Positions 1 to 10,553 of a stretch of DNA of 64,000 nucleotides are shown here, piece by piece. A model generated the notes under the pieces. It was not told the origin of the DNA. It searched no databases and was given only the letters and a program-made list of their open reading frames with translations. Both the position numbers and the translations under genes were made by a program. The stretch is from Trypanosoma brucei gambiense DAL972 (lineage: Eukaryota > Euglenozoa > Kinetoplastea > Trypanosomatida > Trypanosomatidae): assembly GCF_000210295.1 (NCBI RefSeq), contig NC_026738.1:310001-374000 (forward strand). Direction: 5' to 3'. Numbering within the stretch: position 1 is the first letter of the stretch; each line of letters begins with the position of its first letter.

Positions 1-2
1 CA

Positions 3-608
3 TCTACTGATTGCTCTAATTACCCAAAGAGTGAGTGTTACGGTAACTTCAGTGTTCCCTCTGACTCTTCAAACACATGCCGTCACGAGCATTTCAAACC
101 ACCCGGCAGAAAGAGTTCTTTTCTTGATCGTGTGAAGGCCTTTCTGACTCCGTCGGGCCACCCAACGGTGCATTCACAAATCATTAAACCGTCTGAACCC
201 TTTGCTGAGGACTCTCCGGAGGATGTTGTGGTCTTCAATTCTGAAGCTGCAAAGGGTGGAAAGAGCGGTAAAAAGCAAGTCAGTGGCTCTTCCAGCGGAA
301 GGGATGCCGGCTTTGATGTTAGGACGTCCTTCGAACCGACTCACATGTTTAAGGAGGAGTGGGAGGGGAGGCCTTATGTGTCACACGACCATGTGCAGGC
401 TGACGGGCAACATAAAATGCTTTATTTTTCTCTGGGAGATGGACACGTAAGAAAATTGCTCCGTGAAGAGGCAAAATGTCGCAGACGTCTCGTGGAGGAA
501 GGCATGACTGTGATGCGGGACATTGGCAGAACATATGTAGCGATGTCTCGTAGTGTCGCTGCTGAGGCATCGGCGGGTTTATTGGCGGACAGACATCGGG
601 GAAAATGA
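3..608 (+). CDS. 3' end of an unrecognised protein gene (5' partial)
   Basis: The frame is open from base 3 to a TGA at 606-608, so the gene starts upstream of the window and only its last 201 codons are seen. I do not recognise the family. The visible part is polar and Ser/Lys-rich in its middle (a GGKSGKKQ-type patch) and ends in a charged, probably helical stretch with several Arg/Glu pairs before a basic C-terminus (DRHRGK). No signal peptide, membrane segment or catalytic motif is visible. Codon use is mixed and ordinary for the region. A GTG at 132 begins a shorter frame, but nothing suggests it is a start. A TA microsatellite follows in the 3' flank. Confidence 0.7.
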   Translation, partial: STDCSNYPKSECYGNFSVPSDSSNTCRHEHFKPPGRKSSFLDRVKAFLTPSGHPTVHSQIIKPSEPFAEDSPEDVVVFNSEAAKGGKSGKKQVSGSSSGRDAGFDVRTSFEPTHMFKEEWEGRPYVSHDHVQADGQHKMLYFSLGDGHVRKLLREEAKCRRRLVEEGMTVMRDIGRTYVAMSRSVAAEASAGLLADRHRGK

Positions 609-2890
609 TCGGTGACACTCTCTGCCGTGGGTCTGTCCAATATATATATATATATATATATATGTTGAAAAATTACTTCTTCGCACAGAAACATTCCTCA
701 CAATCCCGTCCTCACGGCGGCGTGATGCTCTTGGAAACTCCAGGAGAAAGGACAGGTGCCGTGCTTTTGGATTTCTCTGAAACAAGTGCCGACTTTAGGC
801 AAGTACATGTGGTTCTTTTTCGTTGGCCGCTTCGTAGCGAATCGTATTGTCCTTTTCAGTAGATGTGTAACGCAATTGTATGCTACTAGCAATTACTTAT
901 TATTGTTATTGATTTTTTAAAAAATTTTGTTGGGTCATTTTTGGCAGTATTGGTCTCTTACTTTTCAAATGGTGCAGTAATGGGGAGAAGCGCGATGTGT
1001 AACATGCGTGTGTATTGTACACTCATGGAAAAGGAAAGGTGGGGGCTTCGAACGTATAATGTGGATATGAAGAGGAGGAGAGGAGGAGGGGGAAGGGAAC
1101 ATTAGTTTTGATGGAAGTTAAGATGAGAGGACCACAACAATGATGAAAGTGCTGCCGGTGTTTAAAGAAGGGGGTCTGGGACACTTCTTTCCAACCCTTT
1201 TTTGATCCGTGCTTTTGTTTCGTCTCCTGGTCCCTCCATCCTCGACTCCGAACACATCCGGCACTGTTTGTCACTTATATGCGTTTGCGTTTAACGGCTC
1301 ACCTCTTTTTTTTTTTTTTTTGAATCCCTGTGGTGCTAAAACAATGTTGAGCTGCCCTTCTCTTGCGCGTTGCGTGCGTGTCACCACAGTGCCATACATC
1401 ACTTTATTTTATCTTATTTTATTGTATTTGTTTTGTTTCCAACGAGAGTTATCGGGGAAGCGGGGGGGGGGGAGAGACGGCTGAGCGCAATGTTATAAAT
1501 TGCCACAGTCGCTTCATTTCCCCATTTTTCTTATTTTTTCTCTCTTATTTTTTTTTTAAACAAGTTTTCTGAAGGATGAAGATACCACTGTTGAATAAAA
1601 TGTACGCATGAAAGTATTTTCTGTGTGGTTATGTATTTAATTTACTAGTCTACTTTCCCCATCTGTCCAGTCGTCTCAGCACCGTTCTTTGCTGTTCACG
1701 GCAGCCGCGGAAGCTACGCTTTCGTATTTTGTTTTCACTTTTGTTTGCTGTGATATTTATTTGTTTAAGTATTTATATGAAAACCTTTTTTTTCTTTAAA
1801 AAAATTAAAAACTTGACTTATTCCCTACAACCCGGGTTTAAATGTCTCAGGAAAAAAATTTCTCGCCTTCTTTGCCCCCGTAGATAAATATATATATATA
1901 TAAATATATATATAAATACAGGAGGTGTTGAAGTGCTTTCATGTTCCCCTTACTTTCGGTTGTTTTGTGTTCGCTGCGATCGTATCGTTGGTGATGAAGT
2001 TGCCGCTGTTTATATCTTTTCCTAAATTTCCGTTTCATTTATTTTATCTTCGCTAACTTATATGCCTCTACGTGTCGTTTTTTCTTTTCCTGATCCTCAC
2101 ACATATTTTAAGTATTTGTCTTGCGGGAAGTCTAAATGATCATTTATACATTTGCATATTTGCAATTCATATATTTATATATATGTATATATCAACAGAA
2201 ATGTATTGTTGCGGTTATGTTTGCTGTGTCTGTTCACCACGCTGGAAACTCACGTATATATGCACTTCCTCATTTATTTTCGTCTACCGTACACATGCGT
2301 TTGCGCGACTAAAGGTAGGAAGTCAAGAGTTCATTACAAACGGCACCAAAAGAAAGAAATTAAGAAATAGAGAGTAAACAAAAATCAGGAAAGTGTTGCC
2401 AAGGAAAAGAAAAAAGGGAGAAGTGTAAATAAGGCAGTAAACAAATAGTGTGAAAGGGTAGTGCATTCCAAAAGTAACAGGAAAATAAGTAAATAAAAAC
2501 ATTGAAGGGTGCAATCACTACGAGTGAAAACAACATTAATACAAATAACGACAGTAACAATACATCCCATATATATATAAAAAAAGAGGAAGCTGGAGAG
2601 GGGGAAAAAGCACAACAATAGCAACTAAAAACACAAAACCGAATCAAAAACAATAAAGCGGAAGTGAATTACGGCGTAAGGTAGAAGTAACGTGAGAAAA
2701 CACAAACAGGGTGAGTACGCCGTAAAAGTAGCAGCGGCATAACCGGCAGCAGTATCAGTGACAGCTTTAGTATCACAAAGGGAATTTATTTATCGTGAAA
2801 CCGGCCAAAAAAAAACACGAGAAAAACCCATCCCAAACAAGAAAAGGAACATATAAAAGGAAGGGGAGCTATTCACGAGCAGCCGTCATC
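609..2890 (+). other. intergenic region, T-rich then A-rich
   Basis: No supportable gene in about 2.3 kb. It holds a TA microsatellite (about 641-662), T- and G-homopolymers, and TATA-type repeats near 1885-1915 and 2165-2190. The + strand is T-rich to about 2110 and then switches to A/G-rich to 2890. In trypanosomes such a switch usually marks the change from 3' UTR and splice tract to an A-rich 5' UTR, so the M16 gene leader may be long. Open frames here are low-complexity. Confidence 0.6.
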
Positions 2891-4360
2891 ATGTCTGTCA
2901 GTTTTTCCACTCTGATTCAGCGGTCCCGCCCCTCTTCAAACCATGCAACCACTAAACTTCTCAGCAATGTCCTTGCAAAGATTCCCCCAACGACACTCAG
3001 CACAGTTGGTAGCGGCGTGCGAGTGGCATGCGAGGAGAATCCCATCGCGTCTCTCGCTACTGTTGGTGTATGGTTGAATGCGGGAACTCGTCATGAACCT
3101 GCGCAATACGCCGGCACTGCGCGAGTCTTGCAAAAGTGCGGGTTTCTTGGTACTTCCAACCAAACCGCAGCACAAATCGCCGCAGCGGTGGACGAACTCG
3201 GTGGGCAGCTAACAGCAAACGTTGGCCGCGAGCACACACATTTGTATATGCGTGTCGCCCGCGAAGATACGGAGCGTGCTGTGTCTCTCCTGGCGGATGT
3301 GGTACGCAATGCCCGTTTGAGCGATGAGGATGTGGAGGTGGCGAAACAGGCGGTGCTACGCGATCAACATGACTTTGAACAGCGGCCAGATGACATTTGC
3401 ATGGATAATCTTCACCGTTGTGCCTTCGACAGCACAACACATGGGCCTGGTACACCGCTGTACGGCACAGAGGTCGGGACGACGCGTCTCAGCAATGCGC
3501 AGCTAAGAGAGTACCGTGACAAGATGCTTAGCGCCGGCCGCGTGGTGGTCGTGGGGAGCGGAGCTGTGAACCATACCGCTTTGGAACGGGCTGCGACCAG
3601 CGCGTTCGGGGACCTGCAGAAGGGAACTGTAACACTCGCCGGAGTTCCCGAAGCCCGGTTTGTGGGAGGAGAGTACAAACTGTGGAACTTGCGTTACAAG
3701 ACTGTCCACATTGGATGGGCTTTTGAAACCTGTGGCGCAGCATGCGAGGACTCCCTTCCGCTTGCACTCGCCTGTGAAGTTCCCGGTCCGTTCCACCGTT
3801 CCCAACATGAACTTGGACAGCATGCCATGCATCGTGTCCTAAAAACTTTCTCTTCGCTGGATCACAGCACTCCTACCAACACCCACTTCAACGAGAAGTG
3901 TATTGAAATTGCGAACCCTTTTCTGCACCAGTACAAAGACACGGGGTTATGCGGAATGTATGTTGTGGGGCGGCCGGCTCAGGCGGGTCCTGGAGACGGC
4001 ACGGCAATGATTGAAGTGTTTCAATACACCATCGCGGAATGGTGCCGCATCTGCCAGAAGATACTCCATGAACAGGAACTTGCTCAGGCCAAGGTGAACC
4101 TCAAGTCCCAACTGCTCTTCAACATGGACGGCAGCTCAAACTCTGCGGAGGATATTGGTCGGCAGGTACTTCACTATGGGCGCCGCATTCCGCTGGAGGA
4201 AATGTACGCTCGTATCGATGATGTGACACCAACAAATGTACAGGAGGTGCTTCAGCACTACTTCTACGGGCGGAAACCGGTGTACAGTTATCTTGGTTAC
4301 TGTGCTAACATTCCAGGTTATGACTGGACACAACACTGGTCCTACAAGTACTGGTATTAA
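2891..4360 (+). CDS. M16-fold mitochondrial protein (processing-peptidase / bc1 core-like), zinc site lost
   Basis: This is a 489-residue protein of the M16 (pitrilysin, clan ME) fold, the length of mitochondrial processing peptidase subunits and complex III core proteins. The N-terminus (MSVSFSTLIQRSRPSS) is Ser/Arg-rich without acids, like a matrix presequence. The family signature region is clear (GTRHEP, then GTSNQT and ELGGQLTANVGREHT), but where active beta subunits carry the zinc-binding HXXEH this protein reads RVLQK at residues 78-82. It should therefore not be a peptidase by itself. In T. brucei, processing peptidase and bc1 core proteins are known to be separate, so a complex III core subunit is the best reading and MPP alpha the alternative. 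The frame extends upstream to a GTG at 2795; ATG 2891 was preferred. Confidence 0.85.
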   Translation: MSVSFSTLIQRSRPSSNHATTKLLSNVLAKIPPTTLSTVGSGVRVACEENPIASLATVGVWLNAGTRHEPAQYAGTARVLQKCGFLGTSNQTAAQIAAAVDELGGQLTANVGREHTHLYMRVAREDTERAVSLLADVVRNARLSDEDVEVAKQAVLRDQHDFEQRPDDICMDNLHRCAFDSTTHGPGTPLYGTEVGTTRLSNAQLREYRDKMLSAGRVVVVGSGAVNHTALERAATSAFGDLQKGTVTLAGVPEARFVGGEYKLWNLRYKTVHIGWAFETCGAACEDSLPLALACEVPGPFHRSQHELGQHAMHRVLKTFSSLDHSTPTNTHFNEKCIEIANPFLHQYKDTGLCGMYVVGRPAQAGPGDGTAMIEVFQYTIAEWCRICQKILHEQELAQAKVNLKSQLLFNMDGSSNSAEDIGRQVLHYGRRIPLEEMYARIDDVTPTNVQEVLQHYFYGRKPVYSYLGYCANIPGYDWTQHWSYKYWY

Positions 4361-4810
4361 ATGATGGAGAAACGTTTTCGTCCCTTTTCCGTACTTAGTC
4401 TCTGTTATTATTATTACTATATATTTTTTTGTTTTAAATCTTCCATGTTGCGCACGTACATGTACACATATGTATTTGGTTTTTATGGCGTAGGTGATGA
4501 CACCGCTGTTGTCCCTTTTTTTTTATTTTTATGAATCTATCCTGACGGATAGCGATAATGCGACTTTGCAGTTGCAGTAACTTTGATGGCGGCTGCGCCT
4601 TTTCCTTCCTCTCTGTTCACATATATGAGTAGTACAGCGGTACCAGCAGCAGGAACAGAGAGTGAGGGAGATGTTTTTGTTATTTTTGTTTATTTTATTT
4701 GTGGTTACCATTTCCATCGCGTTGTCATCGCTCTTTTTTTTTTTTGTTCCCCCCTTCCTAAATGCACATGCGGGTCCGCCAATAAACCTCCTATTTTTCA
4801 GAAGCATGTG

Positions 4811-4855
<45 letters not shown>

Positions 4856-5816
4856 GTAGCTCAGAGGGAGAAGCAAGATTCCTTGTGGCGCCATGCACTG
4901 CTTGAAGTGTTTAAAAAGTTACTTACTCATCACTTACCTTTCAGTCTTATTGTTACATATGTTGGGAGGAGGAGGGGCAATTAACAACAGCAAAAATGAA
5001 ACTCTTGGGGTTCCCACAGCGGATTCGCTACGTAGAGAATCTAACATGAAGATGTACAATTGCGCGCGTGTTGATGTATTTTTTCTTTATTTGTTTCTCC
5101 GTTTGTTTTTTTTTTCCTTTTTTGCGCCGCTTGATGGTTAGTGGGGCACACTTAACTAAGTCACCCTTACTATTATTGTTATTTTTACAATCCTGGTACG
5201 TGTGCTCTTTCGGCATGCACGTGTCTGTTTGCCTGTTTTATTTTTCTTCCTTGTTTGTTCAGAAGATAGGGAGAGAGAAACCGTTCCCACATGTGCGTGT
5301 ATGTGCTAGTTGCGGGTTATTTGTTAGAGAGGAACTATATTATTTATATTATTAAAATGTTACCCTCAGTCCTCATCGAGGCTGAGGGATGTAGTGGACG
5401 TATCCTTGTGTGTGCTTGTGTGTGCTTGTGTCTGTTTGTTTTTATATTTTTATATCGTCCTAGTGAATTTGGAGGGGTGCAATGAGGAAAGAGAAGGGCG
5501 TGTGCGCTGCATGCGTGTTGAAATGAGTTTCGGGTTTCTCCAACTGTCTCTTTACCCACACCCATTTACTCACCTCTGCACACTTTCCTGCTTGGTTTCT
5601 TCCTTTTCCTTCATCTTTCTATGTTGCCGTTTTCTTCTATTTGGTCATCCCTTTTTATCCCACTTTGATACCACTTCGACGATCCCTGCTAAGATGGGGC
5701 TATTCACGGTGAAGATATCACTTTGCTTTCCCGACTCCCACCCCTGTTATCACTGCCTTTTCGGCCACAACAGGAATAATAGTAAAAAATATTGTTGGTC
5801 CTTGCTATAGTTACAG
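4361..5816 (+). other. intergenic region with CT/TA repeats
   Basis: No gene supported. It contains a CT run followed by a TA run (about 4809-4855), long T tracts, TG-rich stretches near 5400-5430 and a pyrimidine-rich zone at about 5530-5770 that would serve trans-splicing of the OTU gene. AG dinucleotides at 5772-5773 and 5815-5816, just before the next ATG, are possible acceptors. Confidence 0.6.
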
Positions 5817-8564
5817 ATGTCTGCAATCAAAGAACTTGTCGAAAGGAAGGTTAAACGAGGCCCGTATGCACACCATGAGCTTATCATATGCCCAGGCTAT
5901 TCTAATACGGGCAATGCAAGCACTAACACGAAGGGAAGCGCCGCTGCTTCCGATACCCGCAGCAACAGTCTCCCAGGTGTGGGTTCAAAGGGACATCGCT
6001 GTTGGTTATGCGCCTCTTTGGTAAAACCGATCGAACCGCAGGAGGTGCTGCTCTGTTTTCGGTGCCTTCGCGTAGCTTTTCTTGACATAATTATGCCTCT
6101 CGTTGACAGTCCGGAGAGGCGGAAAGCTGATGCCAAGTTTATTTCGAAGATTAGCCGAGTAAAAGACACTGAAGGGACGACCCCGTTAGTGCCCAAGCTT
6201 CCAACTGTGGTGTCAGCGACCCCCCCAGCGGCAAATGAGGTACAATCCACGAATCACGTATCCCAGTCGAGGTCCACATTGCCATCCGATCCGTCCGGTC
6301 GCACTCAGTTGGCCAATGATAACGGTCTTGGACGAGGTGTTGATTCCCACCGGTGTAGCAGCGCCTGGGCGCACCGCAGATGCATTGAAGTGGGGGACCA
6401 AGGAACCCCTGCGGGCAATGGCCACGATGAGCTAACTGTCAAGTGTCCTGTTTGCCACGCTACGTGCAGCGCGACTGACAAGCGACTAACACGTTGTTTG
6501 GATGGCAAAACGGTGCACCTCATTTGGGTTTGTTCCATGTGCAACACGACCAATACACAAAATAGTGATGAATGTCATAGCTGCAAGGCGCCATTTGTGT
6601 GGCCGTGTTTGCAATGCGGTTTCACGCAGGAATCACCGTGCTGTGGAGATGAGCTTCGCATGTGTGTTGAATGTGAGGCTCTGAACACACCAGCAGATAT
6701 ACTTGCGTCACTGAAGCGAGCGTGTCTGGGCGGGGAGGGGGGCTATGCGGAAACGGATGGGGATCTCGGGTTGGATGACGAGGGAAATGATGGTACGGCG
6801 GGCGACGCGGATCTGGTGGGTTCGGTGTTTGGTGTGAATGACCTCGACACCGTAGCAGAGAAGGCTCGCCAGCGGGAGATTGTGGAGGGTCGTGCTCGGC
6901 TTCAGCGGCGTATGCGCCGGCTCGGTGTGGAAGCAAATGTTCAAGAATCCGATGGGAACTGCCTGTTCCGTTCGCTTGCAACTCAACTACTCGGTGACCC
7001 CGGTGCTCACATGACAATTCGCCGACTCGTGGTGGGTTACATGAAGGTTCGACAAGAGAGTTACAAGATTCTATTCGATGGTGAGGAGGAGTGGAGCAAT
7101 TACATATCTAACATGTACTGTAGTGGTTCGTGGGGTGATGAGCTTTGCCTCAATGCCGCGTGTCGGTGCTTCCGTGTGAATATTCATGTCATTACCAGCG
7201 CTGCCTCGGGGTGGCATTTGGTGTTCCAGTGTGATGATTTGCAGGACTCTGCAACAGCGCCGTATGGGGACTCCGGTCAAGGTAGGCTATTCGAAACAGC
7301 AGGATCGATTTGCCTTTTTCTTAATTACATTGCGCCTGTGCACTACGACGACGTGCCGGTGTTCCGGTCGCAGGTTATTTCATTGAATGCAAAGCTCACG
7401 GAGCAGCTCCAATATATGCTGGCTGAGGAGGGCCGCTCGCGTAGCCGCAGGGATGACGCGAGAAGGAGTGGAGCTGTCCGAGTCGGACAATTACAAAGTT
7501 GTCCATCAATAGGGGGAGAAGGACAGCCACTTCAAAAACTTGAGGAGCAGGGACAACGTTGTGCAAAACAGCAGCTAGAAAGCGATGAAAACAGTGCATG
7601 TTGTGTGGATGGAAAGGTGCAACAGCGAATGGATGCAAAACTACCACTACAGCTAAGTGGAGAGCAGCGACAGAAGACGGATGAAAAATACCTGACAGAT
7701 ACGTGTAGGGATCGACCGCGGTTAATGAATGAAGGATCGCCTCGGCCAGCCACTGGACACCCTCATCGGGCATGCAACGATCACACTGTTCGTCAGATGA
7801 ACACACACAAGCAGTGGCGAACGAGTGAGGAAATGTCACGGGATGTGGATGAGGGACGGTTGTGGTTGGCGAACTCGGAAACCCTATCTCAAGGAACTGG
7901 GGACCGACAGGGGGGAATGGGTGAGCACCCCAAGCGCCTCATGAACGAAGAAATTATGCGCCAGGTGAATGGGCAGCAGCAGCAGCAGTGGGTGAATGAG
8001 GGGCACCGGCGACCACTGGATGAAAAATACCTGACAGATACGTGTAGGGATCGACCGCGGTTAATGAATGAAGGATCGCCTCGGCCAGCCACTGGACACC
8101 CTCATCGGGCATGCAACGATCACACTGTTCGTCAGATGAACACACACAAGCAGTGGCGAACGAGTGAGGAAATGTCACGGGATGTGGATGAGGGACGGTT
8201 GTGGCGAATGAATCCACTCTCACTGCATCGGGGTGGTGAGGTTCAACAACCGGATCATTCCAGAGATCACCGGCCGCGCGCGCACGGGCTCCCGCAGCGA
8301 GCAGGCCGTCTGCATGATCCTCACACGCCCCGGGAGCAGTCGGTTAGTGGTCAGCAGCACCGGCAGTGGGTTTTGCCACCCCCTGCACCAGGCTGTAACA
8401 ATGAGTTCACATTGCCCATTCCCAGTCGCCCCAATACCATGCGTCAGTTTCGAGAGAGTGGACCATCAACGCTATCTTCTGACTCGGCAGTAGCTTCCAC
8501 GGGGTTATTCCCTAGACCTAACGGACAGAACTGGCCACTGGGAGATTTGCGAGGCCCTCATTAG
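5817..8564 (+). CDS. OTU-family cysteine protease (probable deubiquitinase) with zinc fingers and a repeated C-terminal tail
   Basis: This 915-residue protein carries an OTU domain at about 365-512. The Asp/Cys segment is SDGNCLFRSLA, with D379 and catalytic C382, and a late His is in VHYDDV at H509; these are the OTU triad positions. OTU enzymes cleave ubiquitin or ubiquitin-like chains. Upstream are cysteine pairs at C62/C65 and C80/C83, a possible RING- or FYVE-like C4 site, and a RanBP2-type CX2CX10CX2C finger at 239-256, followed by more CXXC pairs; RanBP2 fingers in deubiquitinases often bind ubiquitin. Beyond about 540 the protein is polar and low in complexity, Gln/Arg/Met-rich. It contains a perfect 62-residue duplication (622-683 and 735-796). 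An ATG at 5817 follows an in-frame break. The full domain order is unfamiliar to me outside kinetoplastids. Confidence 0.85.
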   Translation: MSAIKELVERKVKRGPYAHHELIICPGYSNTGNASTNTKGSAAASDTRSNSLPGVGSKGHRCWLCASLVKPIEPQEVLLCFRCLRVAFLDIIMPLVDSPERRKADAKFISKISRVKDTEGTTPLVPKLPTVVSATPPAANEVQSTNHVSQSRSTLPSDPSGRTQLANDNGLGRGVDSHRCSSAWAHRRCIEVGDQGTPAGNGHDELTVKCPVCHATCSATDKRLTRCLDGKTVHLIWVCSMCNTTNTQNSDECHSCKAPFVWPCLQCGFTQESPCCGDELRMCVECEALNTPADILASLKRACLGGEGGYAETDGDLGLDDEGNDGTAGDADLVGSVFGVNDLDTVAEKARQREIVEGRARLQRRMRRLGVEANVQESDGNCLFRSLATQLLGDPGAHMTIRRLVVGYMKVRQESYKILFDGEEEWSNYISNMYCSGSWGDELCLNAACRCFRVNIHVITSAASGWHLVFQCDDLQDSATAPYGDSGQGRLFETAGSICLFLNYIAPVHYDDVPVFRSQVISLNAKLTEQLQYMLAEEGRSRSRRDDARRSGAVRVGQLQSCPSIGGEGQPLQKLEEQGQRCAKQQLESDENSACCVDGKVQQRMDAKLPLQLSGEQRQKTDEKYLTDTCRDRPRLMNEGSPRPATGHPHRACNDHTVRQMNTHKQWRTSEEMSRDVDEGRLWLANSETLSQGTGDRQGGMGEHPKRLMNEEIMRQVNGQQQQQWVNEGHRRPLDEKYLTDTCRDRPRLMNEGSPRPATGHPHRACNDHTVRQMNTHKQWRTSEEMSRDVDEGRLWRMNPLSLHRGGEVQQPDHSRDHRPRAHGLPQRAGRLHDPHTPREQSVSGQQHRQWVLPPPAPGCNNEFTLPIPSRPNTMRQFRESGPSTLSSDSAVASTGLFPRPNGQNWPLGDLRGPH
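7679..7865 (+). repeat. 187-bp direct repeat in the OTU gene, copy 1
   Basis: This is identical by eye to 8018-8204, with a shift of 339 bp (113 codons), so the copies stay in frame. It encodes residues 622-683, beginning DEKYLTDTC and ending EGRLW. The 152 bp between the copies encodes related Met/Gln/Arg-rich sequence, which suggests a degenerate repeat background. Confidence 0.9.
8018..8204 (+). repeat. 187-bp direct repeat in the OTU gene, copy 2
   Basis: Second copy of the 7679-7865 unit, encoding residues 735-796. No nucleotide difference was seen, including synonymous sites, so the duplication is recent or kept uniform by gene conversion. Confidence 0.9.
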
Positions 8565-10553
8565 TGCTTCATCAGGCACAACATGCATGGCTATCCTGAA
8601 GATGATCCCGTTTAAGTCGCAGGGTGAGGAAAATTAAACCTTCTGCGGTAAGGGTTTTGTGCCGGCATGTTGGATTTGGAGGAAAAAAAATGATCAATAT
8701 TTACTTGTGTGTATGTGTGCCTGAGGAGTGTGCTGGTGTTGGAAGGGAGGAGGAGGGGGAGGTGTTTGCTTACCAATGAAGTTAGCAGTTTTTTTTTACT
8801 TTTTTCATTTTTTTGTTTGATCTATCACATAATGCAGTCAAAGGCATGCGTGGATGGTGCCTGTTAATTCAACGCTTGTTAGGTGGACAGGATATGATCT
8901 CTCCACATGAATGCACACACGGAACAGCTGGCCCAAGAAAAATGCATAGTAAGGTTATGTGTATATATATGTATGTGTGCGTGCTGGTAATCCTATATAA
9001 ATAATAATTACCTAAGCGAGACTAGCCGGAACGGGATAACTGTTTGGCCCTCGGGAGCCCCTGACGCACTGGTAGCGGCACCGTTTCCGCTTTATGTTCA
9101 TGTGCGTGCAAAAGGGGGAGGGGAAAGAAATGTGGGGATATACCTGACCTCTGTGGTGTGTTGGTTAGGTTCTTCCACTTTACTTTTATCTCCTTTTTTT
9201 GTTTTTCAAAAGCCTTCTCTGTTAAAAGTTCACCCTTTAAAACCTTTCTTTTAGTCGCTTCATTTTGCTCCTTCATTTTGCGGACTTGTTTTTTGTGTCT
9301 TCTTACCTCTAATTTTTCATTTTTTGGGATCGGGATTGCGCTGTACCTCAGTTGTGGCACTCGTCATTTGTAGTGTATTTGCTTGTACATACATTACACT
9401 ATGTATTGCGCCGTATGCATTGAACTGTGAGGTTTTTTGTGTGTGTGTGTGTGTGTGTGTGCGTGTATGTTATGTGTTTGTGCTTGCGTCTGCTTTGAAG
9501 GAATGCCGGAAAAATCGGGGAGTTGGAGTAGGATGAGAGTCAGCAGGGGAATTTGGGCGTTACGTTCTTAAATCCTTTTGGCAGTTGTTACTGGTGCGCT
9601 CTTCCAACAAGCACTACTTCGACCTGAAGGGAGGGGGGAGGGAAAAGAAAAAAAAGGCACGCGTGGGTGAATGAAGGGATGGATGAGGGAGAAGGAAGTT
9701 GTACGCGGAGAAGATGTGTTTCTTTTTGTTACATGGAGGCTCTGGATGCTTTTCCCGCTCTGTGTGAAATGAAGGTCTCTTCCTTCCCTCCTTCGCTCCC
9801 ATTCTCTTTCCTCCCCCCCCTACCCAAGTGAACTGCCCTTTCACTTCTGTTTGTGACCTTTCCAATCTGATCCGCCGATGTATGCTTCACAACTTTACAA
9901 CTTCTCTCAATTTCTTTGTTTTGCTTTGTGCTGCATTCACTCAATTTCACTTGTAGGGCTTTCGTTTCTGATAGGCGTTGATTGCTCGTATGTTTTTTTT
10001 TGTGTTTGTGTGTTTTTATGTTTGATGTTCTTTCCCCTGCTGTTTTGTTATTTTTGTGCCCCTCCTTTCCCCCTCCTCTTTGTTTTGTCTTGTTTCTCAT
10101 GAGGTGGAGTTGGTCGATGTTTGTATATCATGCGGCACATCGGTTTTTACCTTGTCGCCGCACGTTTTGTTCCCCTTGGCATATTTTTTAAAATTCACAC
10201 ATGCGTTTTGAGTATTGACGTGATCTGTACACTACGCCTACCCATTGGCCTGTTTCAGCACTATTCTCTGCGGTTGTGCTGCGCTGGATAACGCTTTGTT
10301 TTCTTTATTTTAAAGCATAGGCGGTGAAATTGACATTTCTTCACCACAAAGAGAGCACGGGAAAACCGTAAACCTTGAAGTGACGGGAGCTCAAAGGAAG
10401 ACATCGAAGAAGAAGGAGGGTGCGTGTGCGTGTGGGAAAAAGTTCAGTGAGTTTTTTTCTTCTTATTTTACTTCCTTCTCAGCTAATCATAAACTGGCTG
10501 TTTCAGGAATACGAAGGGGAGGCGTTTGTGCACCTCGTACACCTTTTGCCACC
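8565..10553 (+). other. intergenic region
   Basis: No gene supported in about 2 kb. It contains TG runs (about 9434-9462), T tracts and a pyrimidine-rich stretch ending at the acceptor at 10505-10506. Lysine-rich minus-strand frames near 9022-9360 and 9729-10100 are shadows of T-rich DNA. Confidence 0.6.
10445..10506 (+). promoter_or_regulatory. predicted trans-splice acceptor for the ESF2-like gene
   Basis: A T/C-rich tract from about 10450 leads to TTTCAG, with AG at 10505-10506. This would leave a 47-nt 5' UTR before ATG 10554 and excludes the upstream GTG-initiated extension. Confidence 0.55.

Noticed and set aside
5394..5810. 138-codon frame before the OTU gene
   Set aside because: Cys/Leu/Phe/Ser-rich translation of a TG and T/C-rich splice region; it contains the acceptor for the next gene.
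9022..10100. Lys-rich minus-strand frames
   Set aside because: Antisense of T-rich spacer DNA; no non-repetitive coding pattern.
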